DNA from: Collinsella sp. AM34-10
GTDB taxonomy: Bacteria; Actinomycetota; Coriobacteriia; Coriobacteriales; Coriobacteriaceae
Assembly (NCBI RefSeq): GCF_003469185.1
Contig: NZ_QSIL01000006.1
Coordinates: 62,001 to 126,000, forward strand
Direction: 5' to 3'
Length of the DNA: 64,000 nucleotides
Shown: positions 42,418-51,091 of the stretch, one piece after another
Position numbering within the stretch: position 1 is the first letter of the stretch
How the letters are laid out: each line of letters opens with the position of its first letter
The notes under the pieces: generated by a model
The model's database searches: none
Told to the model about the DNA's origin: nothing
Seen by the model: only the letters and a program-made list of their open reading frames with translations
Program-made: the position numbers and the translations under genes

Positions 42418-43518
42418 GTGGAATACCTCGAAAACCCGTTTACCCCTAGCTTTGGCGAGGTTCCTGCCCATCTCGCTGGCAGACAACAGATTATTCGGGA
42501 TTTGGACCGTGCCTTCTTGAGCCAGCGCAGGCGCCCAGAATTGACCTCGATCTTCTCAGGCGCGCGTGGAACCGGTAAAACCGCTCTCATGTCGTCGCTC
42601 GCGACAAGGGCGGAATCCCACGGCTGGATAGCCGTAAAGACGACCGCGCTCTCGGGAATGCTTGAGGAAATCGAGCTCGGGACGAAACGTGCCGCAGCCC
42701 ATCTCATCGACTCGTCCACCCACTTCGAAGTCACCGGCCTCGGAATTGCACCGCTCGGCAGCATCGAGGTCAATCGCGTTCACGATGCCTCAACCTGGCG
42801 TTATCGCATGAGCGACATCATCGACCAGCTCAACGAGGCGGGCACCGGTCTGCTCGTCACGGTTGACGAGGTGGACCCGACACTCGACGAGATGATTCAG
42901 CTTGCAGCGACGTATCAGCACTTTGTGACCGATGGGAAACGCGTCGCCCTGCTCATGGCGGGACTTCCCAACAACGTCTCGACGTTGCTGAACCACAAGA
43001 CGGTCTCGTTCCTTCGCCGCGCCCAACAATATCATCTGGGTCGCATTGCCGACTATGACGTACGCGAGGCCTTGATTCGCACAATCCAGGAAAACGATCG
43101 CCTGGCAGATGCTGGGGGAATCGATAGAGCCGTTCACTCGATCTCTGGTTTTCCCTTCCTATTGCAACTCGTAGGCTACCGTGCCTGGGATCTCACAAGC
43201 GATTCGAAGGAAATCTCGTCACGCGACTTTGACCTGGGAATCAAAATCGCGCGCGACGAGATGGACGACCGAATCCTCGCGGCAACCTATCGGGAACTCA
43301 CGGCGGAGGACAAACGATTCCTCATCGCCATGCTCGATGACGAGGAAGAGTCCACCACCGCCGACCTTGTCGAGCGCCTTAAGCGTTCGCCGCAGCAGGT
43401 CTCCCGCTACCGACGCCGCATGATAGATGCCGGCATCATTGGAGAACGCGGGCGCGGAATCGTCGCTTTTGAATTGCCATTCTTCCGCGACTATCTCGCC
43501 GCTCAATGCGTGAAATAG
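42418..43518 (+). CDS. Orphan AAA ATPase with C-terminal winged helix, 1
   Basis: 366 residues from GTG 42418 (AAAGGAGGGCATT upstream). Archaeal-type (ORC/CDC6-like, AAA_16) ATPase: Walker A SGARGTGKTALMS, Walker B VTVDEVDP, sensor-like MAGLP; the C-terminal ~80 residues form a winged helix (TADLVERLKRSPQQVSRYRRRM). No nuclease, HSP70-like or TIR domain is attached. Such proteins are common in actinobacteria but poorly understood. A diverged paralogue is at 46710-47828. Regulated perhaps by the repeats at 42345-42393. Confidence 0.85.
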   Translation: MEYLENPFTPSFGEVPAHLAGRQQIIRDLDRAFLSQRRRPELTSIFSGARGTGKTALMSSLATRAESHGWIAVKTTALSGMLEEIELGTKRAAAHLIDSSTHFEVTGLGIAPLGSIEVNRVHDASTWRYRMSDIIDQLNEAGTGLLVTVDEVDPTLDEMIQLAATYQHFVTDGKRVALLMAGLPNNVSTLLNHKTVSFLRRAQQYHLGRIADYDVREALIRTIQENDRLADAGGIDRAVHSISGFPFLLQLVGYRAWDLTSDSKEISSRDFDLGIKIARDEMDDRILAATYRELTAEDKRFLIAMLDDEEESTTADLVERLKRSPQQVSRYRRRMIDAGIIGERGRGIVAFELPFFRDYLAAQCVK

Positions 43519-43526
43519 AAGTCAAT

Positions 43527-43553
43527 GTGACAAAGGGGCAGTCCCTTTGTCAC
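43527..43553. repeat. GTGACAAAGGG palindrome, copy 2
   Basis: GTGACAAAGGG(G) and CCCTTTGTCAC fill most of the 40-bp gap between two convergent genes (ATPase 1 stop 43518, UvrA-like stop 43559). It may serve as a bidirectional terminator. Confidence 0.8.
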
Positions 43554-43558
43554 ATCGC

Positions 43559-46051
43559 CTATAGATAACGACCGGTAATGCTCCTGGAGCAAGTAGCGAT
43601 ATCCGCCGGCGTACCGGCGCAGACGATTTGCCCGCCGGCGTCGCCACCGCCCGGTCCCATGTCGATCACGTAATCGGCGTTACGGATAAGGTCAAGATCG
43701 TGCTCGATCACGATAACCGTGGCGCCCTTGGCAACAAGGCCGTCGAACACACTCAGCAACACCTGGACATCGAGCGGATGTAGTCCGATCGTGGGCTCGT
43801 CGAACACAAACACGGCATCATCCTGCACACGGCCCATCTCGCTCGCAAGCTTAAGACGCTGCGCCTCGCCGCCCGAAAGCGCCGGCGTGGGCTCACCGAG
43901 CGTGAGATAACCCAAGCCCAGGTCGTGCAAGGTCTGCAAGCGCGCCTGAACCTTCTTGAGTCCCACCGTGGCGTCGAGGGCCTCGTCCACGCTCATGTCC
44001 ATGAGCTGCGGCAACGTAAGCAGACTCCCGTCCTTGCCCTCGCGATGGATATGCGAAGCAGCGTCTGCATAACGTGAGCCGCGACATGCCGGGCAGACGA
44101 TCTCGACGTCGGGCAGAAACTGCACGTCGAGCGATATCGATCCCGTGCCATCGCACGTAGGGCAGCGCAGAGTGCCAGTATTGTAGCTAAAGGCACCCGC
44201 CTTGTAGCCGGCTGCTTTGGCCTCGGGCGTACGGGCGAAAGCGCGGCGCAGCTCATCATGGATGTCGGCATAGGTCGCTACCGTCGAGCGCACGTTGGCG
44301 CCGATGGGCGTGGCATCAATCAGGTTGGCGCGTGCGATACCCTCGGCGTCGACCCAGCGCACATGGCTTGGCAGGCGCTCGCCAGCTGCCTGCGCCTTAA
44401 GCGCCGGGATGAGCGTCTCGAGCACCAACGTCGTCTTACCCGAACCCGAAACGCCCGTCACCGCAACGAGACGGCCGCGCGGGATATCGACTTCGAGCGG
44501 CTTGACGGTATGGATGGTATCGGTCGCCATGCGGATGTGGCCCTGGTCGAACATTTCCTCGTCAGTCACCTGCGGGCTCAAGCGCTTGGGGTCTGCGCGC
44601 AAAAACGGGGCGATGCGGCTGCCCTGCGATTGTTCGACCTCGTCCACCGTACCTGCAGCGATCACGTTACCGCCGCCTGCTCCGGCAACGGGGCCCATCT
44701 CGACCAGATAGTCGGCTTCCGCCAGCACGCGTGTGTCGTGGTCGACAACGACCACGGTGTTGCCGTCGCCTACCAGGTCGCGCATCACGCCTACCAGGCC
44801 GTCGACATTGGCAGGATGCAAGCCAATCGAGGGCTCGTCCAGCACATAGAGCACGCCCGTCGATCGGTTACGCACCACGCGAGCAAGCTGCACGCGCTGG
44901 CGCTCGCCCGTGGAAAGCGTGGCGCCGGCGCGGTCGAGCGAAAGGTAATCGAGGCCCAGGTCGACCAAGCGACGGGCCGCACTCAAAAACGAATCGCAGA
45001 TATCCGTCGCCATGGGCTGCATCTCGGCCGGCAAGGATGCGGGCACCCCGTGCACCCACTCAACCGCATCACTAAGCGTCATGGCCGCGGCCTGCGCTAG
45101 ATTGATACCGCGCACCTGAGGCTGGCGCGCAGTCTCGGAGAGACGCGTGCCGCCACAGTCACGGCATGGCCCCTCGCGCAAAAAGCGTGCAACGCGTTTG
45201 AGGCCCTTGTCGTCTTTGACCTTTGCGAGTGCGTTCTCGACGGTATAGACAGCGTTGTAATAGGTGAAGTCGAGCGGCGTGGCCCCCTCGCCGTTTTTGG
45301 GAACGTAGAGAATGTGCTTCTTAACCGCCGGGCCGTGAAACACGATATCGCGCTCTTGAGGCGTGAGCTGGTTAAACGGTACGTCGGTGCGTACGCCCAT
45401 CTCGCCTGCCACCTGCTTCATCAGATCCCACATGAGCGTACCCCAGGGAAGCACCGCACCCTCGTTGATGGTCTTTGACTCATCGGGCACCAGGCTCGCC
45501 TCGTCCACCTCGCGCATGACACCGGTACCGCCGCAGGTAGGGCACGCACCGCCACTATTGAAAGCCAGATCCTCGGCACTCGGCGCGTAGAACTCGCGGC
45601 CGCATGTCGGACACGTGAGCGACAGACCTGCGGCCACGTTAAGGCTCGGCTCCACACGCGCCCCGCAATGCGGGCACACGTGATGGGCACAGCGGCTAAA
45701 GAGCAGGCGCAGGCTATTGTTGAGCTCGGTCATGGTGCCAAAGGTGGAACGCACGCCCGGCACGCTGGGGCGTTGATGCAATGCGAGCGCCGCCGGCACG
45801 TGCAGCACCTCGTCCACCTGGGCGTGCTCGGCTTGCGTCAGGCGACGTCGAGTATAGGTGCTGAGCGCCTCCAGGTAACGGCGCGAACCCTCGGCGTAAA
45901 GAACGCCCAGTGCCAGCGAGCTCTTACCCGAACCCGACACGCCGGCAATACCCACGAGCTTTCCCAGCGGGATATCGATATCGATGTCCTTGAGGTTGTG
46001 GACACGTGCACCACGCACCTCGATAGCACTTGGTTGTTGCGACACCGCCAT
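43559..46051 (-). CDS. UvrA2-type ABC ATPase (UvrA paralogue without UvrB-binding domain)
   Basis: 830 residues from ATG 46051 (GGGGAGCG upstream). Two ABC ATPase halves with GVSGSGKSSLALG and GVSGSGKTTLVLE, signatures LSTGERQRVQLARVV and LSGGEAQRLKLASEM, and DEPSIGLHP/DEPTIGLHP. CPHCGARV and CPTCG zinc fingers remain, but after the first ATPase motif the sequence passes straight to the finger; the ~100-residue UvrB-interaction region of normal UvrA (about 940 residues) is missing. Class II UvrAs are linked to drug tolerance or export rather than core repair. Lies in the accessory block. Confidence 0.88.
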   Translation of the reverse strand: MAVSQQPSAIEVRGARVHNLKDIDIDIPLGKLVGIAGVSGSGKSSLALGVLYAEGSRRYLEALSTYTRRRLTQAEHAQVDEVLHVPAALALHQRPSVPGVRSTFGTMTELNNSLRLLFSRCAHHVCPHCGARVEPSLNVAAGLSLTCPTCGREFYAPSAEDLAFNSGGACPTCGGTGVMREVDEASLVPDESKTINEGAVLPWGTLMWDLMKQVAGEMGVRTDVPFNQLTPQERDIVFHGPAVKKHILYVPKNGEGATPLDFTYYNAVYTVENALAKVKDDKGLKRVARFLREGPCRDCGGTRLSETARQPQVRGINLAQAAAMTLSDAVEWVHGVPASLPAEMQPMATDICDSFLSAARRLVDLGLDYLSLDRAGATLSTGERQRVQLARVVRNRSTGVLYVLDEPSIGLHPANVDGLVGVMRDLVGDGNTVVVVDHDTRVLAEADYLVEMGPVAGAGGGNVIAAGTVDEVEQSQGSRIAPFLRADPKRLSPQVTDEEMFDQGHIRMATDTIHTVKPLEVDIPRGRLVAVTGVSGSGKTTLVLETLIPALKAQAAGERLPSHVRWVDAEGIARANLIDATPIGANVRSTVATYADIHDELRRAFARTPEAKAAGYKAGAFSYNTGTLRCPTCDGTGSISLDVQFLPDVEIVCPACRGSRYADAASHIHREGKDGSLLTLPQLMDMSVDEALDATVGLKKVQARLQTLHDLGLGYLTLGEPTPALSGGEAQRLKLASEMGRVQDDAVFVFDEPTIGLHPLDVQVLLSVFDGLVAKGATVIVIEHDLDLIRNADYVIDMGPGGGDAGGQIVCAGTPADIATCSRSITGRYL

Positions 46052-46076
46052 CGCTCCCCTTCCAGTTGATCGAATA

Positions 46077-46102
46077 TGACAAGAGGGCTGTCCCTTTGTC
46101 AC
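46077..46102. repeat. GTGACAAAGGG palindrome, copy 3 (variant)
   Basis: TGACAAGAGGG and CCCTTTGTCA; sits 1 bp from the TAA stop of the minus-strand GNAT gene and 25 bp upstream of the uvrA2-like start. Confidence 0.75.
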
Positions 46103-46103
46103 A

Positions 46104-46658
46104 TTACTCGTACCGTGCCTGCCTGCGCCAGTCTTCGCAGGTCAAATACGTAAAGCACTCGGTGCGTACATCGCCCATAAGCTCGCAGGGCACGTCGCGC
46201 TCAACGTGATGTGGCGCGAACCCACATTTTTGCTGGACGCGTAACGACTTGTTATTGCCCTCATAGTATCCACACCAAAGCGCCTTGCAGCCAAGCGTTT
46301 CGAACGCATAGCGCTGCATGGCTCGTACTGCTTCGGGAGCAAAGCCTCGGCCCCAAAATGGCTTGGCGATCCAATAGCCCACCTCGAACTCGAGTCCGCC
46401 TCTTTGGCTGTTCGACTCACAGCGAGGCGGCATGAGCCCGATGCTGCCCACGGGCTCGTCTGTCTCAGGCAGGCAAATGGCAAAGGTATGGGGCGCCGTA
46501 AAGACCGTCCGAATGATCTCTCTGCTTTCCTCAATGCTTCGATGGGGCGGCCAGCCCGCAGCCGGCCCCACATCCGGGTCGCTCGCATATGTAAACAGGC
46601 TCGCCGCATCCGTCTCGCGCCACGGACGAAGCGTCAAACGCTCAGTATGAATCACCAT
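46104..46658 (-). CDS. GNAT acetyltransferase (RimJ-like)
   Basis: 184 residues. N-terminal ERLTLRPWRETDAASLF and acetyl-CoA-binding YWIAKPFWGRGFAPEAVRAM, then NNKSLRVQQKCGF, the usual pattern of RimJ/RimL N-acetyltransferases. Target unknown. Between two GTGACAAAGGG palindromes. Confidence 0.9.
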   Translation of the reverse strand: MVIHTERLTLRPWRETDAASLFTYASDPDVGPAAGWPPHRSIEESREIIRTVFTAPHTFAICLPETDEPVGSIGLMPPRCESNSQRGGLEFEVGYWIAKPFWGRGFAPEAVRAMQRYAFETLGCKALWCGYYEGNNKSLRVQQKCGFAPHHVERDVPCELMGDVRTECFTYLTCEDWRRQARYE

Positions 46659-46680
46659 AATTTAGTCTCTCAAATATCGA

Positions 46681-46709
46681 TGTGATAAAGGGGCCGTCCC
46701 TTTGTCGCA
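46681..46709. repeat. GTGACAAAGGG palindrome, copy 4 (variant)
   Basis: TGTGATAAAGGGG and GTCCCTTTGTCGCA; ends one base before the TGA stop of the minus-strand ATPase 2. Confidence 0.75.
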
Positions 46710-47828
46710 TCACTCATGCCATAAAACTCGATCGCGAATGTACTCGCCCAGCATGGGCACGGTAAACCGGACGAGACCGTATCCGGCAGCCTCGATGACG
46801 CGTTCGCGAATCAGGCTTGCGCGATATTTGCTCGCCCAACTCTGAGTACGGTCGCAGCGCTCAATGATATCCGCCATACGCGTCGGTTTACCCTCGTCAG
46901 CAGCCATGGCCTCGATAAAGAGGCGTTGCGGACTGCGCAATCCATAATACAGGGGCGCGTCGACCGCTTCGTAGAACTCGGAGGCGGCATCCGCATGGCC
47001 ATCCTCGACATCGCGCCTTTCGATGACCTGCGAGCCACGCCGGACAGCAGACCGCCACATGTAATAGCCCACCAGCTGAACCATATAGGGATGCCCCATG
47101 CTTTTGCGCGCCGCAAGGTCCGCCGTCTCCGCGTCAACGTAAAGACCAGCGTCTTTGACCGTCTGGATATACGAATCGCGCACCTTGGGCAAAGATATCG
47201 CCCCCAGCGTACGCTGCTGGGCACGCCGCAAAAACGTCACGCTCGGCTCTTCGAGCAGATCGTCAACCATACTGGGTAAGCCGGCAAAAACAAGCGCAAG
47301 GCCGCGCTGGTCGCTATCGGACAAGCCCGTGGCATCCTGGTCTCCGAGCACCTGTTGATAGAGAACGGCAAGAGCCGCCAGCTCCTCGATAGACGCAGAT
47401 TGAGCCTCGTCAATCGCAAACAGTATGCCCTTGCCTGGACCGAGCTTCTTGAGGCGCTCGTTGACCAGCCCTCGCAACGTCTCGCCCTTTGCTCGCGCCG
47501 CCTCGACTGACATCCGCCCAAATGACGGACCGAACTCCATTGACGTTACAACGGGTTTATTCGAGCGAAGCGCGTCGGCCAAGCGGTCGCATAAGCCAAG
47601 CGAAGCGGAATCGGAGACAACCGCCCATCCGCGCTCACTGGCCAGACGTTGCAGCTCCCGCAGGAGAACTGTCTTGCCGCAGCCGCGGTTTCCCGTAATG
47701 AGCATGAGCCTACCCGGCGCTCCGGCGCCGTTATCGAGCCCTTCCTCGAAATCTTCGATGACCGACTCGCGACCGATGAGTATCGGAGGCCGCTTGCCTG
47801 CCGTTGGCTTAAAGGGATTTGGATTCAT
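46710..47828 (-). CDS. Orphan AAA ATPase with C-terminal winged helix, 2
   Basis: 372 residues, ATG after GAGGAGGCCGAC. Same type as ATPase 1: Walker A TGNRGCGKTVLLR, Walker B LFAIDEAQ, and a shared FAGLPS...PSVTFLRRAQQ stretch, then a C-terminal winged helix (about 290-370). The pair are distant paralogues rather than a recent duplication. It has its own phased repeats upstream (47864-47890). Confidence 0.85.
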   Translation of the reverse strand: MNPNPFKPTAGKRPPILIGRESVIEDFEEGLDNGAGAPGRLMLITGNRGCGKTVLLRELQRLASERGWAVVSDSASLGLCDRLADALRSNKPVVTSMEFGPSFGRMSVEAARAKGETLRGLVNERLKKLGPGKGILFAIDEAQSASIEELAALAVLYQQVLGDQDATGLSDSDQRGLALVFAGLPSMVDDLLEEPSVTFLRRAQQRTLGAISLPKVRDSYIQTVKDAGLYVDAETADLAARKSMGHPYMVQLVGYYMWRSAVRRGSQVIERRDVEDGHADAASEFYEAVDAPLYYGLRSPQRLFIEAMAADEGKPTRMADIIERCDRTQSWASKYRASLIRERVIEAAGYGLVRFTVPMLGEYIRDRVLWHE

Positions 47829-47863
47829 GTCGGCCTCCTCGGATTGGCAAACCCTGGTAATAG

Positions 47864-47890
47864 TTATACCAACTTATACCGAGTTATACC
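47864..47890 (-). promoter_or_regulatory. Three phased direct repeats upstream of orphan ATPase 2
   Basis: TTATACC occurs at 47864, 47874 and 47884, exactly 10 bp apart (AAC and GAG spacers). They end 36 bp upstream of the ATPase start, and each repeat faces the same side of the helix. Comparable to the 20-bp-spaced triplet of ATPase 1. Confidence 0.7.
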
Positions 47891-47898
47891 AATAGCAT

Positions 47899-47927
47899 GG
47901 AACAAAAGGAACTGCCCCTTTGTCACA
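47899..47927. repeat. GTGACAAAGGG palindrome, copy 5 (diverged left arm)
   Basis: GAACAAAAGGAACTG followed by CCCCTTTGTCACA. The TGA stop (47923-47925) of the minus-strand GTPase is part of the GTGACAAAGG arm, as at trmL. Confidence 0.7.
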
Positions 47928-49926
47928 TGTGGCCGAAAAACTCCGCGTCTGCTGCACGCCAGGGGCGGAAGGTGGCGGGATCGACCTTTACGTGTGCCGC
48001 GGCGGGTACGTCGTACCATTTGACCGTGTAACCGGCGCCGTGAGAGCAAAAGACCGAGTCGGGCGTGTTGGGCAGATCGGCCTCGGGCTCATAGGCGGCA
48101 GTCTCGATGACGCGCTCGGCATCATGGCAAGCCGCATAGCCGGCGAACTCCAGGTACAGATGCCCGCGACCGCTCGTGTAGGCGGCCACCTCCAGCGCGT
48201 AATCCTGCACCTCGGATGCTGGCACGCGACCCACAAGCTTTGTCCGGTCTCCCGCCATCGTCGGCGGCTCGTACTCGGCACCCATGCGTGTGGCATCCGA
48301 GAGCGCCCGGCCCACGCACTCCCCCGGTACCTCGAGCTCAAAGCGATACCACGGCTCCAGCAGTACCGCCGCGCCGGCCTCACGCGCCTGCATGAGTCCC
48401 TGGCGAATCGCACGGTACGTGGCCTGGCGAAAATCACCGCCCTCGGTGTGCTTGGCATGCGCGCGGCCGCCCGTGAGCGTAATGCGCACATCGGTGATGG
48501 GCGAGCCAGTCAGCACACCCAGGTGGTCGCGCTCCATGGCGTTGGTGAGTGCCAAACGCTGCCAGTTAAGATCGAGCTCGTCGGTCGAGGTCACGGTGCC
48601 AAACTGCACGCCCGAACCCGCTGGCAACGGCTCCAGGCGCAAATGCACCTCGGCATAGTGGCGCAGCGGCTCAAAGTGGCCCACGCCCTCGACCGGCTGC
48701 GAAATAGCCTCCTTATAGAGAATGCCGCCAGACTCAAACGCAACCGAAAGGCCAAAACGATCGGCCAACACCCGCTGCACGACCTCGAGTTGCACAGCGC
48801 CCATCAACTGCAAATGAATCTGCTCTAGATGCGTATTCCAGCTTACGCCGAGCATAGGATCTTCATCCGCCAACTCAGTCAATGCTTTGAACACCGTGTG
48901 GACGTCGTGTTCGCCCGGAAGCACCGTATAGGTGAGAACTGGCGCAATGACGGGCGCATCGCACGCGGGTTCCGCGCCCAAGGCGTCCCCTGGGCGAACG
49001 TGCGCAAGACCCGTCACGGCACAAATACCGCCAGCGGCAACTTCTTGGGCAAGCTCATACTTCTCGCCGTTATAGATGCGGACCTGATCGACCTTCTGCT
49101 CCCATGCCTCGGCGCCGGAACGTCCGTCAATCATCTGTTTGGCATGCAGCGTGCCGCCGGTCACTTTAACCCAAGCCAAGCGCTCGCCACGATCCCCGCG
49201 GCTGACGCGATAGACGCGCGCGGCAAACTCCGGGAGCCACGCCTGTTCGCGCATCAGCGCGCATATGCCATCCAGCAGCTCGTCCACGCCTTGGTCCTTG
49301 AGAGCCGAGCCGGCAAAGCAGGGAAATAGCTTGCGCTCGGCAACCATGCACGACAGCGTTGCAACAGAAAGCTCGCCCGCCTCAAGAAACTCCTCGAGCG
49401 CCGCCTCGTCCAACGCAGCAGCGTCCTCCTGAACGGCGCCGCCCGCCAGCAGTTCGCTGGCATCCAGGCAGCCCTCGGAAAGACGTTGCCCAAGTTGTGC
49501 CAGCAAAACCTCGCGGCCGGGATTCTCCAAATCGATTTTGTTGATATAGATGAACGTCGGAATGTCATAGCGCGCAAGCAGGCGCCACAGGGTTTCGGTG
49601 TGCCCTTGTACGCCGTCGTTGGCGCCCACAACCAAAATCGCGTAGTCGAGTGCGCGCAATGTGCGCTCCGCCTCGGCAGAAAAATCGACATGCCCCGGCG
49701 CATCAACGAGCATGACGTGGGTATCGCCATAGTCGAGCACGGCCTGCGACGAGAAGATCGTAATGCCGCGCTCGCGCTCGATCGTGTTAGTGTCCAGATG
49801 CGAATCGCCATCGTCCACGCGGCCGCGCTTGCGAATGCGACCCGCGTTGAACAACATGGCCTCGGCCAGCGTGGTCTTGCCGGCATCGACATGCGCCAAG
49901 ATTCCAACGACCGCTTGCTTCGACAT
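47923..49926 (-). CDS. TetM/TetW-family ribosomal protection-like GTPase
   Basis: 667 residues from ATG 49926 (AAGAGGAGAGCC upstream). EF-G-like: P-loop AHVDAGKTTLAEA, switch RERGITIF, DAPGHVDF, NKIDLEN; then domain III/IV/V segments, including the long YTVLPGEHDVHTVFKALTEL phrase. Proteins of this length and shape release tetracycline from ribosomes; chromosomal paralogues may instead help another elongation step. There is no plasmid, transposon or tet(M)-type leader peptide beside it, so resistance is not claimed. Last codons run into a palindromic repeat. Confidence 0.9.
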   Translation of the reverse strand: MSKQAVVGILAHVDAGKTTLAEAMLFNAGRIRKRGRVDDGDSHLDTNTIERERGITIFSSQAVLDYGDTHVMLVDAPGHVDFSAEAERTLRALDYAILVVGANDGVQGHTETLWRLLARYDIPTFIYINKIDLENPGREVLLAQLGQRLSEGCLDASELLAGGAVQEDAAALDEAALEEFLEAGELSVATLSCMVAERKLFPCFAGSALKDQGVDELLDGICALMREQAWLPEFAARVYRVSRGDRGERLAWVKVTGGTLHAKQMIDGRSGAEAWEQKVDQVRIYNGEKYELAQEVAAGGICAVTGLAHVRPGDALGAEPACDAPVIAPVLTYTVLPGEHDVHTVFKALTELADEDPMLGVSWNTHLEQIHLQLMGAVQLEVVQRVLADRFGLSVAFESGGILYKEAISQPVEGVGHFEPLRHYAEVHLRLEPLPAGSGVQFGTVTSTDELDLNWQRLALTNAMERDHLGVLTGSPITDVRITLTGGRAHAKHTEGGDFRQATYRAIRQGLMQAREAGAAVLLEPWYRFELEVPGECVGRALSDATRMGAEYEPPTMAGDRTKLVGRVPASEVQDYALEVAAYTSGRGHLYLEFAGYAACHDAERVIETAAYEPEADLPNTPDSVFCSHGAGYTVKWYDVPAAAHVKVDPATFRPWRAADAEFFGHM

Positions 49927-50114
49927 GGCTCTCCTCTTATTGCAAGCCCATCGCACGCGGCAACGGGCGCTCTCGTTCCACACTGGATGATACAATTTAC
50001 GGGCCGGCGGGCGAAGCGGGCCCTATCCCCCGACCGAGCTCATCGCCCCGCGTTGCCGCGCGGCGATTTTCGTAGGTTCGCGCCTTGCGAAAGCCGGCTT
50101 TCAAAACAGTGCAT

Positions 50115-50152
50115 CGAACGAAAATGGCCCCACCCGGGGCCATTTTCGTTCG
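50115..50152. terminator. Long terminator upstream of the TetM-like gene / downstream of a GNAT gene
   Basis: CGAACGAAAATGGCCCC and GGGGCCATTTTCGTTCG form a perfect 17-bp stem with A- and T-rich ends, downstream of the minus-strand GNAT gene. Confidence 0.8.
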
Positions 50153-50180
50153 TGCGAATTGTTGATACACGCCCTCGCTC

Positions 50181-50669
50181 TTACGCCTCGCGCAGCCAGT
50201 CAAACGCAACACGCGGCGTGCCGTCCGACACGTACACGACGCCGGCACGCTCAAACCCCGCCTTGAGGCTCGCCCCCTGCATGGGCAGGTTGTCCTGATG
50301 CGTGTCGATACGCAGGTGATCGGCACGCTCTTTGGCAAAGGCAAACATCGCGGCCGTGATACCGTGCGCGGTGCCGTCGGACGCCACGCGGTGCAGCACG
50401 GCGTATGGAGTGTCGCTGCGCCATTGCCCGTCCTCAATTACGTCATAGCACTCATCCGGACCAGGCAAAAAGGCAAACGTCGCCACCACGCGACCGTCGA
50501 CTTCGCACACATAGCTGCCACCAGCGGCAATATCGGCAGCCAGCTGCTCGGCAGAAGGCGTGCCCTCGGGCCACTGCGTGGCGTTGCCATGCGCGCGCAT
50601 AAAGGCGCGGGCCGCGTCATAGATAGCCATGACAGCGGGAATGTCGGTATCGAGGGTTTTTCTGATCAT
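50181..50669 (-). CDS. GNAT-family N-acetyltransferase
   Basis: 162 residues from ATG 50669 (GAGG 10 bases upstream). Opens with IRKTLDTDIPAVMAIYDAARAFM and has a central VVATFAFLPGPDE strand pair; the acetyl-CoA loop and LRIDTHQDNLPMQ fit this family. Substrate unknown. Confidence 0.85.
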   Translation of the reverse strand: MIRKTLDTDIPAVMAIYDAARAFMRAHGNATQWPEGTPSAEQLAADIAAGGSYVCEVDGRVVATFAFLPGPDECYDVIEDGQWRSDTPYAVLHRVASDGTAHGITAAMFAFAKERADHLRIDTHQDNLPMQGASLKAGFERAGVVYVSDGTPRVAFDWLREA

Positions 50670-50746
50670 CACGCGGCGACCTCACGTTTATTGGTATCAC
50701 TTTGATTGAGCAATGATACCAACGTTTGGAGAAGGGCGCGAAGCAG

Positions 50747-51043
50747 ATGGGAAGCAAAAAGCGAGCCGCCTGGTCAAAGGCCAAAAGCGAGTTTTTGAGC
50801 GCTGCTACCGGCGGCGATATGAGCGACCTGTTTGCACGCGAGGACGAGCGCCGCGACGCCCTGGACGCCGAGCGCGATGAAGCCTGGCGCTACAAATCGT
50901 GCGAGCGCAAAAACCGTTACGACACGCGCGCCGAGGCCGAGGCAGTTATGGCCGACTGCGAAAACCGCGGACGCCGCGGGCTGGCCTGCTACAAATGCGA
51001 ATACTGCGGCGGCTGGCACTTGACGTCGCACCCTTGGAAATAG
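50747..51043 (+). CDS. Small basic protein with CXXC-type C-terminus
   Basis: 98 residues from ATG 50747 (GAAGGG 12 bases upstream; an in-frame TTG at 50726 is a weaker alternative). Charged N-terminus, then KNRYDTRAEAEAVMADCENRGR and CYKCEYCGGWHLTSH, a zinc-knuckle-like ending found in small proteins of actinobacteria and phages. Possibly nucleic-acid-binding; unassigned. Confidence 0.7.
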   Translation: MGSKKRAAWSKAKSEFLSAATGGDMSDLFAREDERRDALDAERDEAWRYKSCERKNRYDTRAEAEAVMADCENRGRRGLACYKCEYCGGWHLTSHPWK

Positions 51044-51091
51044 GCGCCGCATCGGCACGGCATTGACGGAGCGCCAGCCATCGCACGCAAG

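Noticed and set aside
47923..49926. Acquired tetracycline-resistance gene on a mobile element
   Set aside because: There are no transposase, integrase of Tn916 type or leader peptide sequences next to it; the serine recombinase is 6 kb away and of the small resolvase type.
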